A DNA stretch of 64,000 nt from Sphingobacterium athyrii (GCF_003071065.1 NZ_QCXX01000008.1:62001-126000); one strand, 5' to 3'. Shown: positions 33,974-42,507, numbered from the stretch's first letter. Notes: generated by a model not told the origin, from the sequence alone. Made by a program: numbers and translations.

Positions 33974-34492
33974 TTAACCGTTAAATACTTTATTCAAATC
34001 GACACCGCGGTGCTGTGCCACTGTATATGCATCACGCATGTTTGCTAAGGCAGTTACAGTTGCTTTTACCACGTTGTGTGGGTTAGAAGAACCTAATGAT
34101 TTAGCCAATACGTCTTTGATACCAGCAGACTCCAATACTGCACGCATTGCACCACCTGCCAAAACTCCTGTACCACCAACAGCTGGTTTAATCAAAACTG
34201 AACCACCAGAATATTTACCATATTGTGCGTGAGGAACAGTACCTTTGATTACAGGAACTTTCACTAAATTTTTCTTTGCGTCGTCGATACCTTTAGTGAT
34301 TGCTTCAGTTACCTCTTTAGCTTTACCTAAACCGTAACCAACAATACCGTTTTCATCACCTACTACAACAATTGCAGAGAAGCTGAAAGTACGACCACCT
34401 TTAGTAACTTTAGCTACACGTTGGATACTTACTAAGCGATCTTTTAATTCAATTTCGCTTGATTTTACTCTTTTTATATTGCTTAATGCCAT
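33974..34492 (-). CDS. rpsE: 30S ribosomal protein S5
   Basis: A 172-residue protein of the ribosomal accuracy centre. It has SSEIELKDRLVSIQRVAKVT, GGRTFSFSAIVVVGDENGIV and GVLAGGAMRAVLESAGI. It lines the mRNA entry channel together with S3 and S4. Confidence 0.98.
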   Translation of the reverse strand: MALSNIKRVKSSEIELKDRLVSIQRVAKVTKGGRTFSFSAIVVVGDENGIVGYGLGKAKEVTEAITKGIDDAKKNLVKVPVIKGTVPHAQYGKYSGGSVLIKPAVGGTGVLAGGAMRAVLESAGIKDVLAKSLGSSNPHNVVKATVTALANMRDAYTVAQHRGVDLNKVFNG

Positions 34493-34504
34493 TTCTTTCT
34501 ATGA

Positions 34505-34858
34505 TTAAAAGTCTAAACCGCCTTCGCGAGCACCTTCAGCCAAAGATTTGATACGGCCATGGTATAAGTACCCATTACGGTCAAAAACTACTTTATTAAT
34601 ACCTGCTGCTACTGCTTTTTCAGCAACCAATTTACCTACAGCTTTAGATTGATCAACTTTGTTACCGGATGCAACAAATTCTTTTGACAAGCTAGATGCA
34701 GCAACTAATGTTTTACCTGCATTGTCATCAATGATTTGCGCATAGATACCTTTGTTACTTCTAAAAACCGATAAACGTGGACGTTCAGACGTTCCAGCAA
34801 GGTTTTTTCTGATTCCTTTTTTGATTCTCTCTCTACGAGATGCTTTTTGTCCTGCCAT
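34505..34858 (-). CDS. rplR: 50S ribosomal protein L18
   Basis: A 117-residue 5S rRNA-binding protein. It has RRERIKKGIRKNLAGTSERP, RLSVFRSNKGIYAQIIDD and the C-terminal FDRNGYLYHGRIKSLAEGAR. Five nt after rplF. Confidence 0.98.
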   Translation of the reverse strand: MAGQKASRRERIKKGIRKNLAGTSERPRLSVFRSNKGIYAQIIDDNAGKTLVAASSLSKEFVASGNKVDQSKAVGKLVAEKAVAAGINKVVFDRNGYLYHGRIKSLAEGAREGGLDF

Positions 34859-34863
34859 GATTA

Positions 34864-35418
34864 TTATTTTTTAGCTGATTTACCTGCTTTTCTTCTCAAT
34901 ACTTCACCTTCAAACTTGATACCTTTTCCTTTGTAAGGTTCTGGTTTACGGAAGCCACGGATTTTTGCCGCTACCTGACCGATCAATTGTTTGTCAGCAC
35001 ATTCTAAAGTGATTGTAGGGTTTTTACCTTTTTCAGCAGTAGTTGATACTTTAACCTCTTTTGGCAATACAAAAACAATCTGGTGAGAGAAACCTAAAGT
35101 TAACTCTAATACATTACCTGTACTTGTGGCACGGTAACCTACACCGACTAACTCTTGAGTAGTTTTGTAACCTTCAGTCACACCTTGAACCATGTTGTTC
35201 AACAGGGAACGGTATAGACCGTGTAATGCTTTGTGTTTCTTTTGATCAGTTGGACGTGTTACGACGATATTGCCATCTTCTTGAGCAATCGTGATGTCAC
35301 GGTCAACCTGTTGTGTTAATTCGCCTTTAGGACCTTTTACTGAAACTAAGTTTTTGTCCGAAATAGTAACAGTTACCCCAGCAGGGATAGCGATAGGCGC
35401 TTTTCCAATTCTTGACAT
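34864..35418 (-). CDS. rplF: 50S ribosomal protein L6
   Basis: A 184-residue protein with the twin L6 domains. It opens SRIGKAPIAIPAGVTVTI and has VKGPKGELTQ and the conserved C-terminal EPYKGKGIKFEGEVLRRKAG. It sits near the factor-binding site. Confidence 0.98.
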   Translation of the reverse strand: MSRIGKAPIAIPAGVTVTISDKNLVSVKGPKGELTQQVDRDITIAQEDGNIVVTRPTDQKKHKALHGLYRSLLNNMVQGVTEGYKTTQELVGVGYRATSTGNVLELTLGFSHQIVFVLPKEVKVSTTAEKGKNPTITLECADKQLIGQVAAKIRGFRKPEPYKGKGIKFEGEVLRRKAGKSAKK

Positions 35419-35439
35419 TTCTTTGTGTTTTTACCTAGA

Positions 35440-35838
35440 TTAATAAACGTAACATAAAACTTCACCACCAACATTTTGAAGTCTAGCTTCTTTATCTGTC
35501 ATAACACCTTTCGATGTTGACAAGATAGCAATACCTAAACCATTCAAAACACGAGGCATAGTATCAACGCTTGCATACTTTCTTAAACCAGGTTTACTCA
35601 CACGTGTCAACGTACGAATAGCCGGAATTTTGCTAATTGGATTATATTTCAATGCGATTTTGATCGTACCCTGTACGCCATTCTCATCGAATTTGTAATT
35701 AGCAATGTAACCTTTGTCAAAAAGAACTTTAGTGATTTCTTTTTTAAGGTTCGATGCAGGAATTTCAACAACCCTGTGGTTGGCCTTGATGGCATTCCTT
35801 ACTCGTGTAAGGTAATCCGCAATTGGATCTGTAGTCAT
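35440..35838 (-). CDS. rpsH: 30S ribosomal protein S8
   Basis: A 132-residue primary rRNA-binding protein. The start MTTDPIADYLTRVRNAI at 35838 is preferred over an in-frame extension to 35874, which would run into the hairpin spacer. Conserved C-terminal segments are SKPGLRKYA and LNGLGIAILSTSKGVMTD. In E. coli S8 represses the spc operon. Confidence 0.97.
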   Translation of the reverse strand: MTTDPIADYLTRVRNAIKANHRVVEIPASNLKKEITKVLFDKGYIANYKFDENGVQGTIKIALKYNPISKIPAIRTLTRVSKPGLRKYASVDTMPRVLNGLGIAILSTSKGVMTDKEARLQNVGGEVLCYVY

Positions 35839-35925
35839 TATATATGAAATTTGCGACAGCGGTTTCCCTCCCAACCATTGGTATGAGACCTGCTATCTGT
35901 TAAACAATTTTAAATGCAAAAACCC

Positions 35926-35955
35926 GGCAATCCTAAGTAGAATTGCCCGGGCAAA
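35926..35955 (-). promoter_or_regulatory. hairpin between rpsN and rpsH, possible attenuator
   Basis: Read leftward, a stem from cccgggcaat and attgccggg (one bulged base) is followed by a short T run. It lies in the 136-bp spacer between rpsN and the chosen rpsH start. It could weaken transcription into rpsH or be a site for an r-protein; both are inference. Confidence 0.45.
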
Positions 35956-35974
35956 ATTAAGTATTTTTTTTTAA

Positions 35975-36244
35975 TTACCAAGAAGCTTTTTTCACCCCTG
36001 GGATCTTGCCATCCAAAGCCATCTCACGGAAAGTTACACGGGAGATACCGAATTGACGCATATATCCTTTAGGACGGCCAGTCAATTTACAACGGTTGTG
36101 TAAACGTACCGGAGAAGCATTTTTAGGTAATTTATCTAATGCAACGTAATCGCCAGCAGCTTTTAATTCTGCACGTTTTGCCGCATATTTAGCTACCAAT
36201 TTAGCGCGTTTTACTTCGCGTGCTTTTAATCCTTCTTTAGCCAT
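35975..36244 (-). CDS. rpsN: 30S ribosomal protein S14 (zinc-free type)
   Basis: An 89-residue S14. It lacks the CxxC...CxxC zinc ribbon of the 61-residue C-plus form and has a single Cys in LHNRCKLTGRPKGYMRQFG. The family end GISRVTFREMALDGKIPGVKKASW type is present. It overlaps rplE by 8 nt. Confidence 0.97.
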   Translation of the reverse strand: MAKEGLKAREVKRAKLVAKYAAKRAELKAAGDYVALDKLPKNASPVRLHNRCKLTGRPKGYMRQFGISRVTFREMALDGKIPGVKKASW

Positions 36245-36806
36245 TGTTATTAGTATTTTGATTTTTAAATGGTAAACCGAATTGTTTCAACAATTCTAAA
36301 GCTTCAACATCATTTTGAGCAGAAGTCACAAAAGTGATATCCATACCTTGGATCTTGTTGATTTTATCAATGTTGATCTCAGGGAAAATGATTTGTTCAG
36401 TGATACCTAAGTTATAGTTACCACGTCCGTCAAAACCTTTATCGTTGATACCGCGGAAGTCACGAATACGTGGAAGCGATACTGCTACCAAACGATCCAA
36501 GAATTCGAACATGTTGTTGTCACGTAAAGTAACACGTGCCCCTACAGGCATACCTTTACGTAATTTAAAGTTTGAAATATCTTTTTTCGATTTTGTAGCA
36601 ACGGCTTGTTGACCTGTAATTAAAGTCAATTCAGCGATAGCGTTATCGATTAATTTTTTGTCAGCTGTTGCAGCTCCTACGCCTTGTGAAACAACGATTT
36701 TCTCAAGTTTAGGAACCTGCATAATACTTTTATACTGAAATTTTTCTTGAAGTGCTTTACGGATTTCCTCCGCATATTTCACTTTTAATCTTGGTACGTA
36801 AGTCAT
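36237..36806 (-). CDS. rplE: 50S ribosomal protein L5
   Basis: A 189-residue 5S rRNA-binding protein. It has VPKLEKIVVSQGVGAATADK, KLRKGMPVGARVTLR and IFPEINIDKINKIQGMDI. It contacts P-site tRNA. It shares one nucleotide with rplX (TAATG junction) and overlaps rpsN. Confidence 0.98.
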   Translation of the reverse strand: MTYVPRLKVKYAEEIRKALQEKFQYKSIMQVPKLEKIVVSQGVGAATADKKLIDNAIAELTLITGQQAVATKSKKDISNFKLRKGMPVGARVTLRDNNMFEFLDRLVAVSLPRIRDFRGINDKGFDGRGNYNLGITEQIIFPEINIDKINKIQGMDITFVTSAQNDVEALELLKQFGLPFKNQNTNNNG

Positions 36807-37153
36807 TATTTAATTTCCTCCCCTGATTTTTTAGCGTAACGAACTAATTTACCATCTGCATTTAACTTACGGCCTACACGGGTAGTTTCACCTGTTTTAG
36901 GATCGATAACAGCTAAATTAGAGATGTTAATACCAGCTTCTTTCTCAATGATACCACCATTAGGATTAGCTGCACTTGGTTTAGTGTGTTTTTTTACGAT
37001 GTTAGCGCCTTCAACGATAGCTCTATTTTTATCCACTAAAACAGTTAATACTTTTCCTTGAACACCTTTAGAGTTACCAGCGATAACTTTCACTAAATCA
37101 CCTTTTTTAATTTTGATTTTGTGCGTAGTCGTTTTTGTTTTCTTGATTGCCAT
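36806..37153 (-). CDS. rplX: 50S ribosomal protein L24
   Basis: A 115-residue KOW-domain protein starting large-subunit assembly. KKGDLVKVIAGNSKGVQGKV is the KOW motif, followed by VEGANIVKKHTKPSAANPNG. Two nt after rplN. Confidence 0.98.
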   Translation of the reverse strand: MAIKKTKTTTHKIKIKKGDLVKVIAGNSKGVQGKVLTVLVDKNRAIVEGANIVKKHTKPSAANPNGGIIEKEAGINISNLAVIDPKTGETTRVGRKLNADGKLVRYAKKSGEEIK

Positions 37154-37155
37154 AA

Positions 37156-37524
37156 TTATAAAACCTCCGGTGCTAGTGATACAATTTTCATGAACTGTTT
37201 CTCACGCAATTCTCTGGCAACAGGGCCAAAGATACGTGAGCCACGTGGCTCATCATTATTATTTAATAATACAGCGGCGTTGTCATCAAAACGGATATAA
37301 GAACCATCTTTACGACGGATTTCTTTTTTCGTTCTAACGACTACTGCTTTAGAAACGGAACCTTTTTTCACGTTTCCTGAAGGCATAGCGCTTTTCACCG
37401 ATACAACAATCTTATCTCCGATTGATGCATAACGCTTACGCGTACCGCCCAATACACGGATTACTAAAACTTCTTTAGCACCGCTATTGTCAGCTACATT
37501 AAGTCTTGATTCTTGTTGTACCAT
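37156..37524 (-). CDS. rplN: 50S ribosomal protein L14
   Basis: A 122-residue protein of the subunit interface. It has MVQQESRLNVADNSGAKEVL, IRRKDGSYIRFDDNAAVLLN and GSRIFGPVARELREK. It binds 16S helix 14 in bridge B8. Confidence 0.98.
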   Translation of the reverse strand: MVQQESRLNVADNSGAKEVLVIRVLGGTRKRYASIGDKIVVSVKSAMPSGNVKKGSVSKAVVVRTKKEIRRKDGSYIRFDDNAAVLLNNNDEPRGSRIFGPVARELREKQFMKIVSLAPEVL

Positions 37525-37525
37525 G

Positions 37526-37780
37526 TTATTTAGCTCTTTCTATAATTTCAACTAATCTCCAGTTTTTTGTTTTACTCAGCGGACGAGTTTCCATAATTAA
37601 TACCGTGTCGCCGATACCGCAGGTATTAGTTTCGTCATGAGCTTTAAATTTAGTAGTTTTTTTAACGAACTTACCATAGATAGGGTGTTTTACTTTACGT
37701 TCAACAGCCACTACAATAGACTTGTCCATTTTGTTGCTAACTACTAAGCCGATTCTTGTTTTTCTTAAATTTCTTTCCAT
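37526..37780 (-). CDS. rpsQ: 30S ribosomal protein S17
   Basis: An 84-residue OB-fold primary 16S-binding protein. It has RNLRKTRIGLVVSNKMDKSI, KFKAHDETNTCGIGDTVLI and ETRPLSKTKNWRLVEII. One nt before rplN. Confidence 0.98.
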   Translation of the reverse strand: MERNLRKTRIGLVVSNKMDKSIVVAVERKVKHPIYGKFVKKTTKFKAHDETNTCGIGDTVLIMETRPLSKTKNWRLVEIIERAK

Positions 37781-37794
37781 TTCGACTTTAAATT

Positions 37795-38013
37795 TTACGC
37801 CTCAGAGGCTGTTTCGTTTTTAGCTGCAGCTTTGCGTGCACTGATTTCTGTGCTGATACGAGCGATAGCTCTGCGTGCTGCCTTGATCACGTTAGGGTTC
37901 TCAATAGCTGAAACAGCATGTGCAAATTTCAATTTCGTAAGGGCTGTTTTCTCCTCTACAAGACGAGCTGCTAAGTCCTCATTAGATAATTCTAAAATTT
38001 CTGAATTTTTCAT
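37795..38013 (-). CDS. rpmC: 50S ribosomal protein L29
   Basis: A 72-residue two-helix protein at the tunnel exit. It has MKNSEILELSNEDLAARLVE, LKFAHAVSAIENPNVIKAAR and an Ala/Lys-rich tail. It is separated from rplP by a 92-bp spacer with a perfect 9-bp stem. Confidence 0.97.
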   Translation of the reverse strand: MKNSEILELSNEDLAARLVEEKTALTKLKFAHAVSAIENPNVIKAARRAIARISTEISARKAAAKNETASEA

Positions 38014-38054
38014 GTTTTTTCAGTTGTTATTTGGGGTATCATCCGTTTATATGT

Positions 38055-38081
38055 AGCGTTAGGAGTAACGGCCCTAACGCT
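38055..38081 (-). promoter_or_regulatory. perfect stem-loop between rplP and rpmC
   Basis: agcgttagg (38055-38063) pairs perfectly with cctaacgct (38073-38081) across a 9-nt loop. There is no T tract on either strand, so it is not a simple terminator. It is a candidate r-protein binding site or RNA processing site in the operon mRNA. Confidence 0.45.
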
Positions 38082-38105
38082 TAAATGATGACATTACCAA
38101 GATTT

Positions 38106-38528
38106 TTATGCTTCAACGTAGTCTCTACGAATCACAAACTTAGTTTGAACCGGAAGTTTTTGAGCTGCAAGGCGTAAAGCTTCTTTGGCAATTTCCAAAG
38201 GCACACCTTCTGCTTCAAATAACATACGGCCTGGGCGTACTACTGCTACCCAGTATTCTGGAGCACCCTTACCTTTACCCATACGTACCTCTGCAGGTTT
38301 TTTCGTAACAGGTTTGTCAGGGAAAATACGAATCCAAACTTGACCTTCACGTTTCATATAACGTGTAACCGCAATACGAGCTGCCTCGATTTGACGACTA
38401 GTGATCCATGCTTGCTCCATTGTTTTGATACCGAAAGAACCGAAAGCTAACTCCGCTCCACGAGAAGCGTTACCTTTCATGCGGCCTTTCTGCATCTTTC
38501 TGAACTTCGTTCTTTTTGGCTGTAACAT
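38106..38528 (-). CDS. rplP: 50S ribosomal protein L16
   Basis: A 140-residue protein near the A-site tRNA elbow. It has MLQPKRTKFRKMQKGRMKGN, WITSRQIEAARIAVTRYMKR and GKGKGAPEYWVAVVRPGRML. The Arg that is hydroxylated in E. coli L16 lies in the conserved middle region. Confidence 0.98.
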   Translation of the reverse strand: MLQPKRTKFRKMQKGRMKGNASRGAELAFGSFGIKTMEQAWITSRQIEAARIAVTRYMKREGQVWIRIFPDKPVTKKPAEVRMGKGKGAPEYWVAVVRPGRMLFEAEGVPLEIAKEALRLAAQKLPVQTKFVIRRDYVEA

Positions 38529-38590
38529 GTTCGTATACTTTTTAAATCTGCTTCTTCAGCAGGTTTTTGTTGTAATCTAAATAAACTCTA

Positions 38591-39382
38591 TTAATCTTTT
38601 TTCGGACCACGGTTATTTCCACCACGGTTGTTTCCACCACGGCTGTTTCCACCGCGACCACCTTTGTTACGGTTGTCACGACGTTCGCCACCACCTTCGT
38701 GGTTGCCACGTGATTTTACACCAGATGCTTGACCAATGTTTGGAGATAAGTCACGTTTACCGTAAACCTCACCTTTACAGATCCAAACTTTGATACCGAT
38801 TTTACCGTATGTAGTCAATGCTTCAGCTAAAGCGTAGTCGATATCAGCACGCAATGTGTGTAAAGGAGTTCTTCCTTCTTTGTATTGTTCAGTACGTGCC
38901 ATTTCAGCACCACCTAAACGACCGGAACACATGATTTTGATACCTTCTGCACCCATACGCATGGTAGAAGCGATTGAAGTTTTCATTGCACGACGGAATG
39001 AAATACGCGCCTCTAATTGCTTAGCGACACCTTCAGCTACTAACTTAGCATCTAACTCAGGGCGTTTGATCTCGAAAATGTTGATTTGAACATCCTTTTT
39101 AGTCAGTTTTTTCAACTCTTCTTTGATCTTGTCAACTTCTTGACCACCTTTTCCGATAACGATACCTGGACGAGCAGTGTGAATTGTAACAGTGATACGT
39201 TTTAAAGTTCTTTCGATAACAACTTTAGCTACACCACCTTTTGCAATACGAACAGAAAGATATTTTCTGATTTTTTCGTCTTCAACTAATTTATCGGAAT
39301 AGTTTTTACCTCCGAACCAGTTAGAATCCCAACCTTTGATGATTCCTAATCTGCTACCTATTGGATTTGCTTTTTGTCCCAT
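38591..39382 (-). CDS. rpsC: 30S ribosomal protein S3
   Basis: A 263-residue protein at the mRNA entry site. The KH domain has PGIVIGKGGQEVDKIKEELK (GKGG loop), and the C-terminal domain has AEMARTEQYKEGRTPLHTLR and YGKIGIKVWICKGEVYGKR. About 40 extra residues at the end are repeats of RGGNN/RGGN, a Gly/Arg/Asn tail longer than in E. coli (233 residues). The DNA for the tail is a short GC-rich repeat. Confidence 0.98.
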   Translation of the reverse strand: MGQKANPIGSRLGIIKGWDSNWFGGKNYSDKLVEDEKIRKYLSVRIAKGGVAKVVIERTLKRITVTIHTARPGIVIGKGGQEVDKIKEELKKLTKKDVQINIFEIKRPELDAKLVAEGVAKQLEARISFRRAMKTSIASTMRMGAEGIKIMCSGRLGGAEMARTEQYKEGRTPLHTLRADIDYALAEALTTYGKIGIKVWICKGEVYGKRDLSPNIGQASGVKSRGNHEGGGERRDNRNKGGRGGNSRGGNNRGGNNRGPKKD

Positions 39383-39393
39383 TTCTCAATAAA

Positions 39394-39828
39394 TTAGTTT
39401 TGTTCAACGTTTAATTTGCTATCAACTACCAACGTAACGTGATTTGAACGTTTACGAACTCTGTATCCGCGACCTTGAGGAGCCGGACGCAATCTTTTCA
39501 ATTGACGACCACCACCTACTGATACTTCTTTTACAATAAGTTCGCTTTCTTCCACTGATTTACCTTCGTTTTTGGCTTCCCAGTTTTTGATTGCAGATAA
39601 TAATAATTTTTCTACACGAGCAGCAGCTTCTTTACTAGAGTGTTTCAAAATGTATAATGCATTTTCAACACGCTGGCCACGAATTAAGTCTACCACTAAA
39701 CGCATCTTACGAGGCGAAGTAGGGCAGTTCAATAATTTGGCATCCGAAGCTCCACCTTGTTGAGCTTTCTCTTGCTCTTTGCGTTGTCTAATTAAGACAG
39801 ACTTTTTAAGTTTTTTTGTTGCTTCCAT
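39394..39828 (-). CDS. rplV: 50S ribosomal protein L22
   Basis: A 144-residue tunnel protein. An N-terminal Lys-rich extension of about 28 residues precedes the core (LLNCPTSPRKMRLVVDLIRG). The tunnel hairpin region is LKRLRPAPQGRGYRVRKRSN. E. coli L22 has 110 residues. Confidence 0.97.
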   Translation of the reverse strand: MEATKKLKKSVLIRQRKEQEKAQQGGASDAKLLNCPTSPRKMRLVVDLIRGQRVENALYILKHSSKEAAARVEKLLLSAIKNWEAKNEGKSVEESELIVKEVSVGGGRQLKRLRPAPQGRGYRVRKRSNHVTLVVDSKLNVEQN

Positions 39829-39834
39829 TACCTA

Positions 39835-40101
39835 TTATTTTTTCTTTTCTGCGTGGCCTCTGAATGTACGCGTAGGCGCGAATTCACCAAGCTTGTGACC
39901 TACCATATTTTCTGTTACATAAACAGGGATAAATTTATTCCCGTTGTGCACTGCGAAGGTATGGCCAACAAAATCAGGTGAAATCATTGATCTACGAGAC
40001 CATGTTTTGATAACTGACTTTTTGTTAGTTTCATTCATAGAAAGAACTTTTCTTTCTAAGTTGTGATCGATATAAGGACCTTTTTTAATTGAACGAGCCA
40101 T
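39835..40101 (-). CDS. rpsS: 30S ribosomal protein S19
   Basis: An 88-residue head protein. It has MARSIKKGPYIDHNLERKVL, KTWSRRSMISPDFVGHTFAV and HKLGEFAPTRTFRGHAEKK. It shares one nucleotide with rplB. Confidence 0.98.
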   Translation of the reverse strand: MARSIKKGPYIDHNLERKVLSMNETNKKSVIKTWSRRSMISPDFVGHTFAVHNGNKFIPVYVTENMVGHKLGEFAPTRTFRGHAEKKK

Positions 40102-40928
40102 TATTTTTTCCTTCTCTCAATGATGTAACGATTCGATGTTTTCTTCTTGTAACGTGTTTTGAAGCCTTTAGCTAATACACCTGTACGTGAGCGTGGGTGA
40201 CCTCCTGAAGTACGGCCTTCACCACCACCCATTGGGTGATCTACTGGGTTCATCGCAACACCACGAACTCTTGGACGACGACCTAACCAACGTTTGCGAC
40301 CTGCTTTACCTAACACTTGGTTAGATCTCTCATGGTTCGATACCGAACCAATTGTAGCAACACAAGTCAATAAGATCATACGTGTTTCGCCTGAAGGCAA
40401 TTTGATGATGGCATATTTACCATCACGAGCAGACAATTGAGCATAAGTACCAGCCGAACGAGCAATTGAACCACCTTGACCAGGATTTAATTCAATGTTG
40501 TGGATGATAGAACCCAATGGAATGTTTGCTAATGGTAATGTATTACCAACTTCTGGGGCAACTTTATCACCTGCAACTACAGTTTGACCAACTTGTAAAC
40601 CAGCTGGAGCAATGATGTAGCGTTTTTCACCATCAGCGTAGTGCAACAATGCAATACGAGCAGTACGGTTTGGATCGTACTCAATAGTAGCTACTTTTGC
40701 AGGGATATCTTTTTTATCGCGTTTGAAATCAATTAATCGGTATACTTTTTTATGTCCCCCACCGAGATAACGCATAGTCATTTTACCGGAGTTATTACGA
40801 CCACCTGATTTCTTGTTGATTTTTACTACTAACGATTTTTCAGGAACGTTTGTAGTAATATCAGAATAATCTGCGCCTATTCTGAAACGAGTACCAGGGG
40901 TTACCGGTTTGAATCTTTTAACTGCCAT
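40101..40928 (-). CDS. rplB: 50S ribosomal protein L2
   Basis: A 275-residue protein needed for subunit joining and peptidyl transfer. It has MAVKRFKPVTPGTRFRIG, GGGHKKVYRLIDFKRDK and the conserved MNPVDHPMGGGEGRTSGGHP around the key His. Confidence 0.98.
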   Translation of the reverse strand: MAVKRFKPVTPGTRFRIGADYSDITTNVPEKSLVVKINKKSGGRNNSGKMTMRYLGGGHKKVYRLIDFKRDKKDIPAKVATIEYDPNRTARIALLHYADGEKRYIIAPAGLQVGQTVVAGDKVAPEVGNTLPLANIPLGSIIHNIELNPGQGGSIARSAGTYAQLSARDGKYAIIKLPSGETRMILLTCVATIGSVSNHERSNQVLGKAGRKRWLGRRPRVRGVAMNPVDHPMGGGEGRTSGGHPRSRTGVLAKGFKTRYKKKTSNRYIIERRKK

Positions 40929-40934
40929 CTTAAA

Positions 40935-41225
40935 TTATATAGTACTGTAAAAGTCAATAGTTTCGCCATCTTTAATAGTAATGATAGCTTTTTTATACTT
41001 AGGAGCTCTACCAGATACGAAACCTGCTTTTGTGTAACGGCTTTTTGCTTTACCTGCTACAACTGCAGTGTTTACAGCAAGAACTGTAACACCGAACATA
41101 GCTTCAACAGCTGATTTAATCTGGATTTTGTTTGCTCTGTGATCTACTTTGAAAGCGTAACGGTTTAATTTTTCCGTTAAGATAGAAGCTTTCTCAGTCA
41201 AGATAGGTTTTTTGATAATTTCCAT
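40935..41225 (-). CDS. rplW: 50S ribosomal protein L23
   Basis: A 96-residue tunnel-exit protein that docks trigger factor and SRP. It has MEIIKKPILTEKASILTEKL, YAFKVDHRANKIQIKSAVE and MFGVTVLAVNT. Confidence 0.98.
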   Translation of the reverse strand: MEIIKKPILTEKASILTEKLNRYAFKVDHRANKIQIKSAVEAMFGVTVLAVNTAVVAGKAKSRYTKAGFVSGRAPKYKKAIITIKDGETIDFYSTI

Positions 41226-41226
41226 A

Positions 41227-41856
41227 TTACTTAGCTAATGCTTCCTCCAAAGTTTTAACAGCATCTGTTGTTAACAATAATTTTGTTGCATTTAATACAT
41301 CGTATGTATTTAAATCAGAAGCAACAATAACTTTTGCTTTTTTCAAATTTCTGCTTGATTTATAAACAATTTCATCGTAAGCTGGCAATACCAACAATGT
41401 TTTCTCATCAGCTACGTTCAACGCATTTATTAAAGCAACATAATTTTTAGTTTTGATCGCATCGAATTTTACTTCATCCAATACCACAATATTATTATCT
41501 TTTGCTTTGTAAGACAACGCTGATTTACGTGCTACTTGTTTCAATTTTTTGTTCAATTTGAACGAGTAGTCACGAGGTTGAGGACCGAATACACGACCAC
41601 CACCATTAAACAATGGAGATTTGATAGAACCCGCACGAGCACCACCAGTACCTTTTTGTTTGTGTAATTTACGAGTTGAACCCGCGATTTCATTACGTTG
41701 TTTAGATTTGTGAGTTCCTTGGCGTTGGTTCGCTAAGTATTGTTTCACATCCAAATAGATCGCATGATCGTTAGGCTCTAACCCAAATACCGACTCAGGA
41801 AGTTGCACCTTGGCACCTGTTTCTTTACCTGATAAATTTAAAACTTTAACTTCCAT
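41227..41856 (-). CDS. rplD: 50S ribosomal protein L4
   Basis: A 209-residue protein whose loop reaches into the exit tunnel: RQGTHKSKQRNEIAGSTRKL and GTGGARAGSIKSPLFNGGGR. In E. coli L4 represses its own S10 operon. Here the operon leader has a small hairpin (42508-42525) that could be a control site. Confidence 0.98.
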   Translation of the reverse strand: MEVKVLNLSGKETGAKVQLPESVFGLEPNDHAIYLDVKQYLANQRQGTHKSKQRNEIAGSTRKLHKQKGTGGARAGSIKSPLFNGGGRVFGPQPRDYSFKLNKKLKQVARKSALSYKAKDNNIVVLDEVKFDAIKTKNYVALINALNVADEKTLLVLPAYDEIVYKSSRNLKKAKVIVASDLNTYDVLNATKLLLTTDAVKTLEEALAK

Positions 41857-41861
41857 CTCTA

Positions 41862-42479
41862 CTATTTGTCTACGATTACATAAGAACCTTTAGCTCCTGG
41901 AATGGAACCACTAACAACGATAAGGTTTTGCTCAGCGTAAACTTTCAACACCTGTAAGTTTTGAACTTTAACTCTGTCACCACCTGTACGACCAGCCATG
42001 CGCATACCTTTAAATACGCGTGAAGGCCATGATGAAGCACCTAATGAACCTGGAGCACGTAGTCTGTTGTGCTGACCGTGAGTCGCACCACCTACACCAC
42101 CAAATCCATGACGTTTCATTACACCTTGGAAACCTTTACCTTTTGAAGTACCGACTACATCTACGAATTCGCCTTCCTCGAAAAGTGTAACGTCAACTAC
42201 GTCACCAAGTTGTTTTGCATCTGGGAAAGTTTTAAACTCTACCAACTTACGCTTAGGCGTTGTATTTGCTTTCGCAAAGTGCCCTTTCAAAGGAGCTGTC
42301 GTGTTTTTCTCCTTAGCTTCATCGAAACCAAGTTGAATTGCCGAGTAGCCGTCCTTTTCTTCCGTACGTATCTGCGTAACCACGCACGGCCCAGCCTGAA
42401 TCACTGTACAAGGAATATTCTTTCCTTCAGCGTTAAACAGGCTTGTCATTCCTACTTTTTTTCCAATAATACCTGACAT
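41862..42479 (-). CDS. rplC: 50S ribosomal protein L3
   Basis: A 205-residue protein near the peptidyl transferase centre. It has MSGIIGKKVGMTSLFNAEGK, KGKGFQGVMKRHGFGGVGGA and the Gln-bearing THGQHNRLRAPGSLGASSWP. It is the first gene of the ribosomal block here; rpsJ, which normally precedes it, is not upstream in the next several kilobases. Confidence 0.98.
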   Translation of the reverse strand: MSGIIGKKVGMTSLFNAEGKNIPCTVIQAGPCVVTQIRTEEKDGYSAIQLGFDEAKEKNTTAPLKGHFAKANTTPKRKLVEFKTFPDAKQLGDVVDVTLFEEGEFVDVVGTSKGKGFQGVMKRHGFGGVGGATHGQHNRLRAPGSLGASSWPSRVFKGMRMAGRTGGDRVKVQNLQVLKVYAEQNLIVVSGSIPGAKGSYVIVDK

Positions 42480-42507
42480 GTTGTAAATTAATTAATTAAA
42501 AGTCCTT

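Noticed and set aside
35839..35874. 12-codon extension of rpsH
   Set aside because: S8 proteins begin with the MTTDPIADYL-type sequence, found at 35838.
38591..38720. separate repeat element at the end of rpsC
   Set aside because: The repeat is in frame and codes for the Gly/Arg/Asn tail of S3, so it belongs to the gene.
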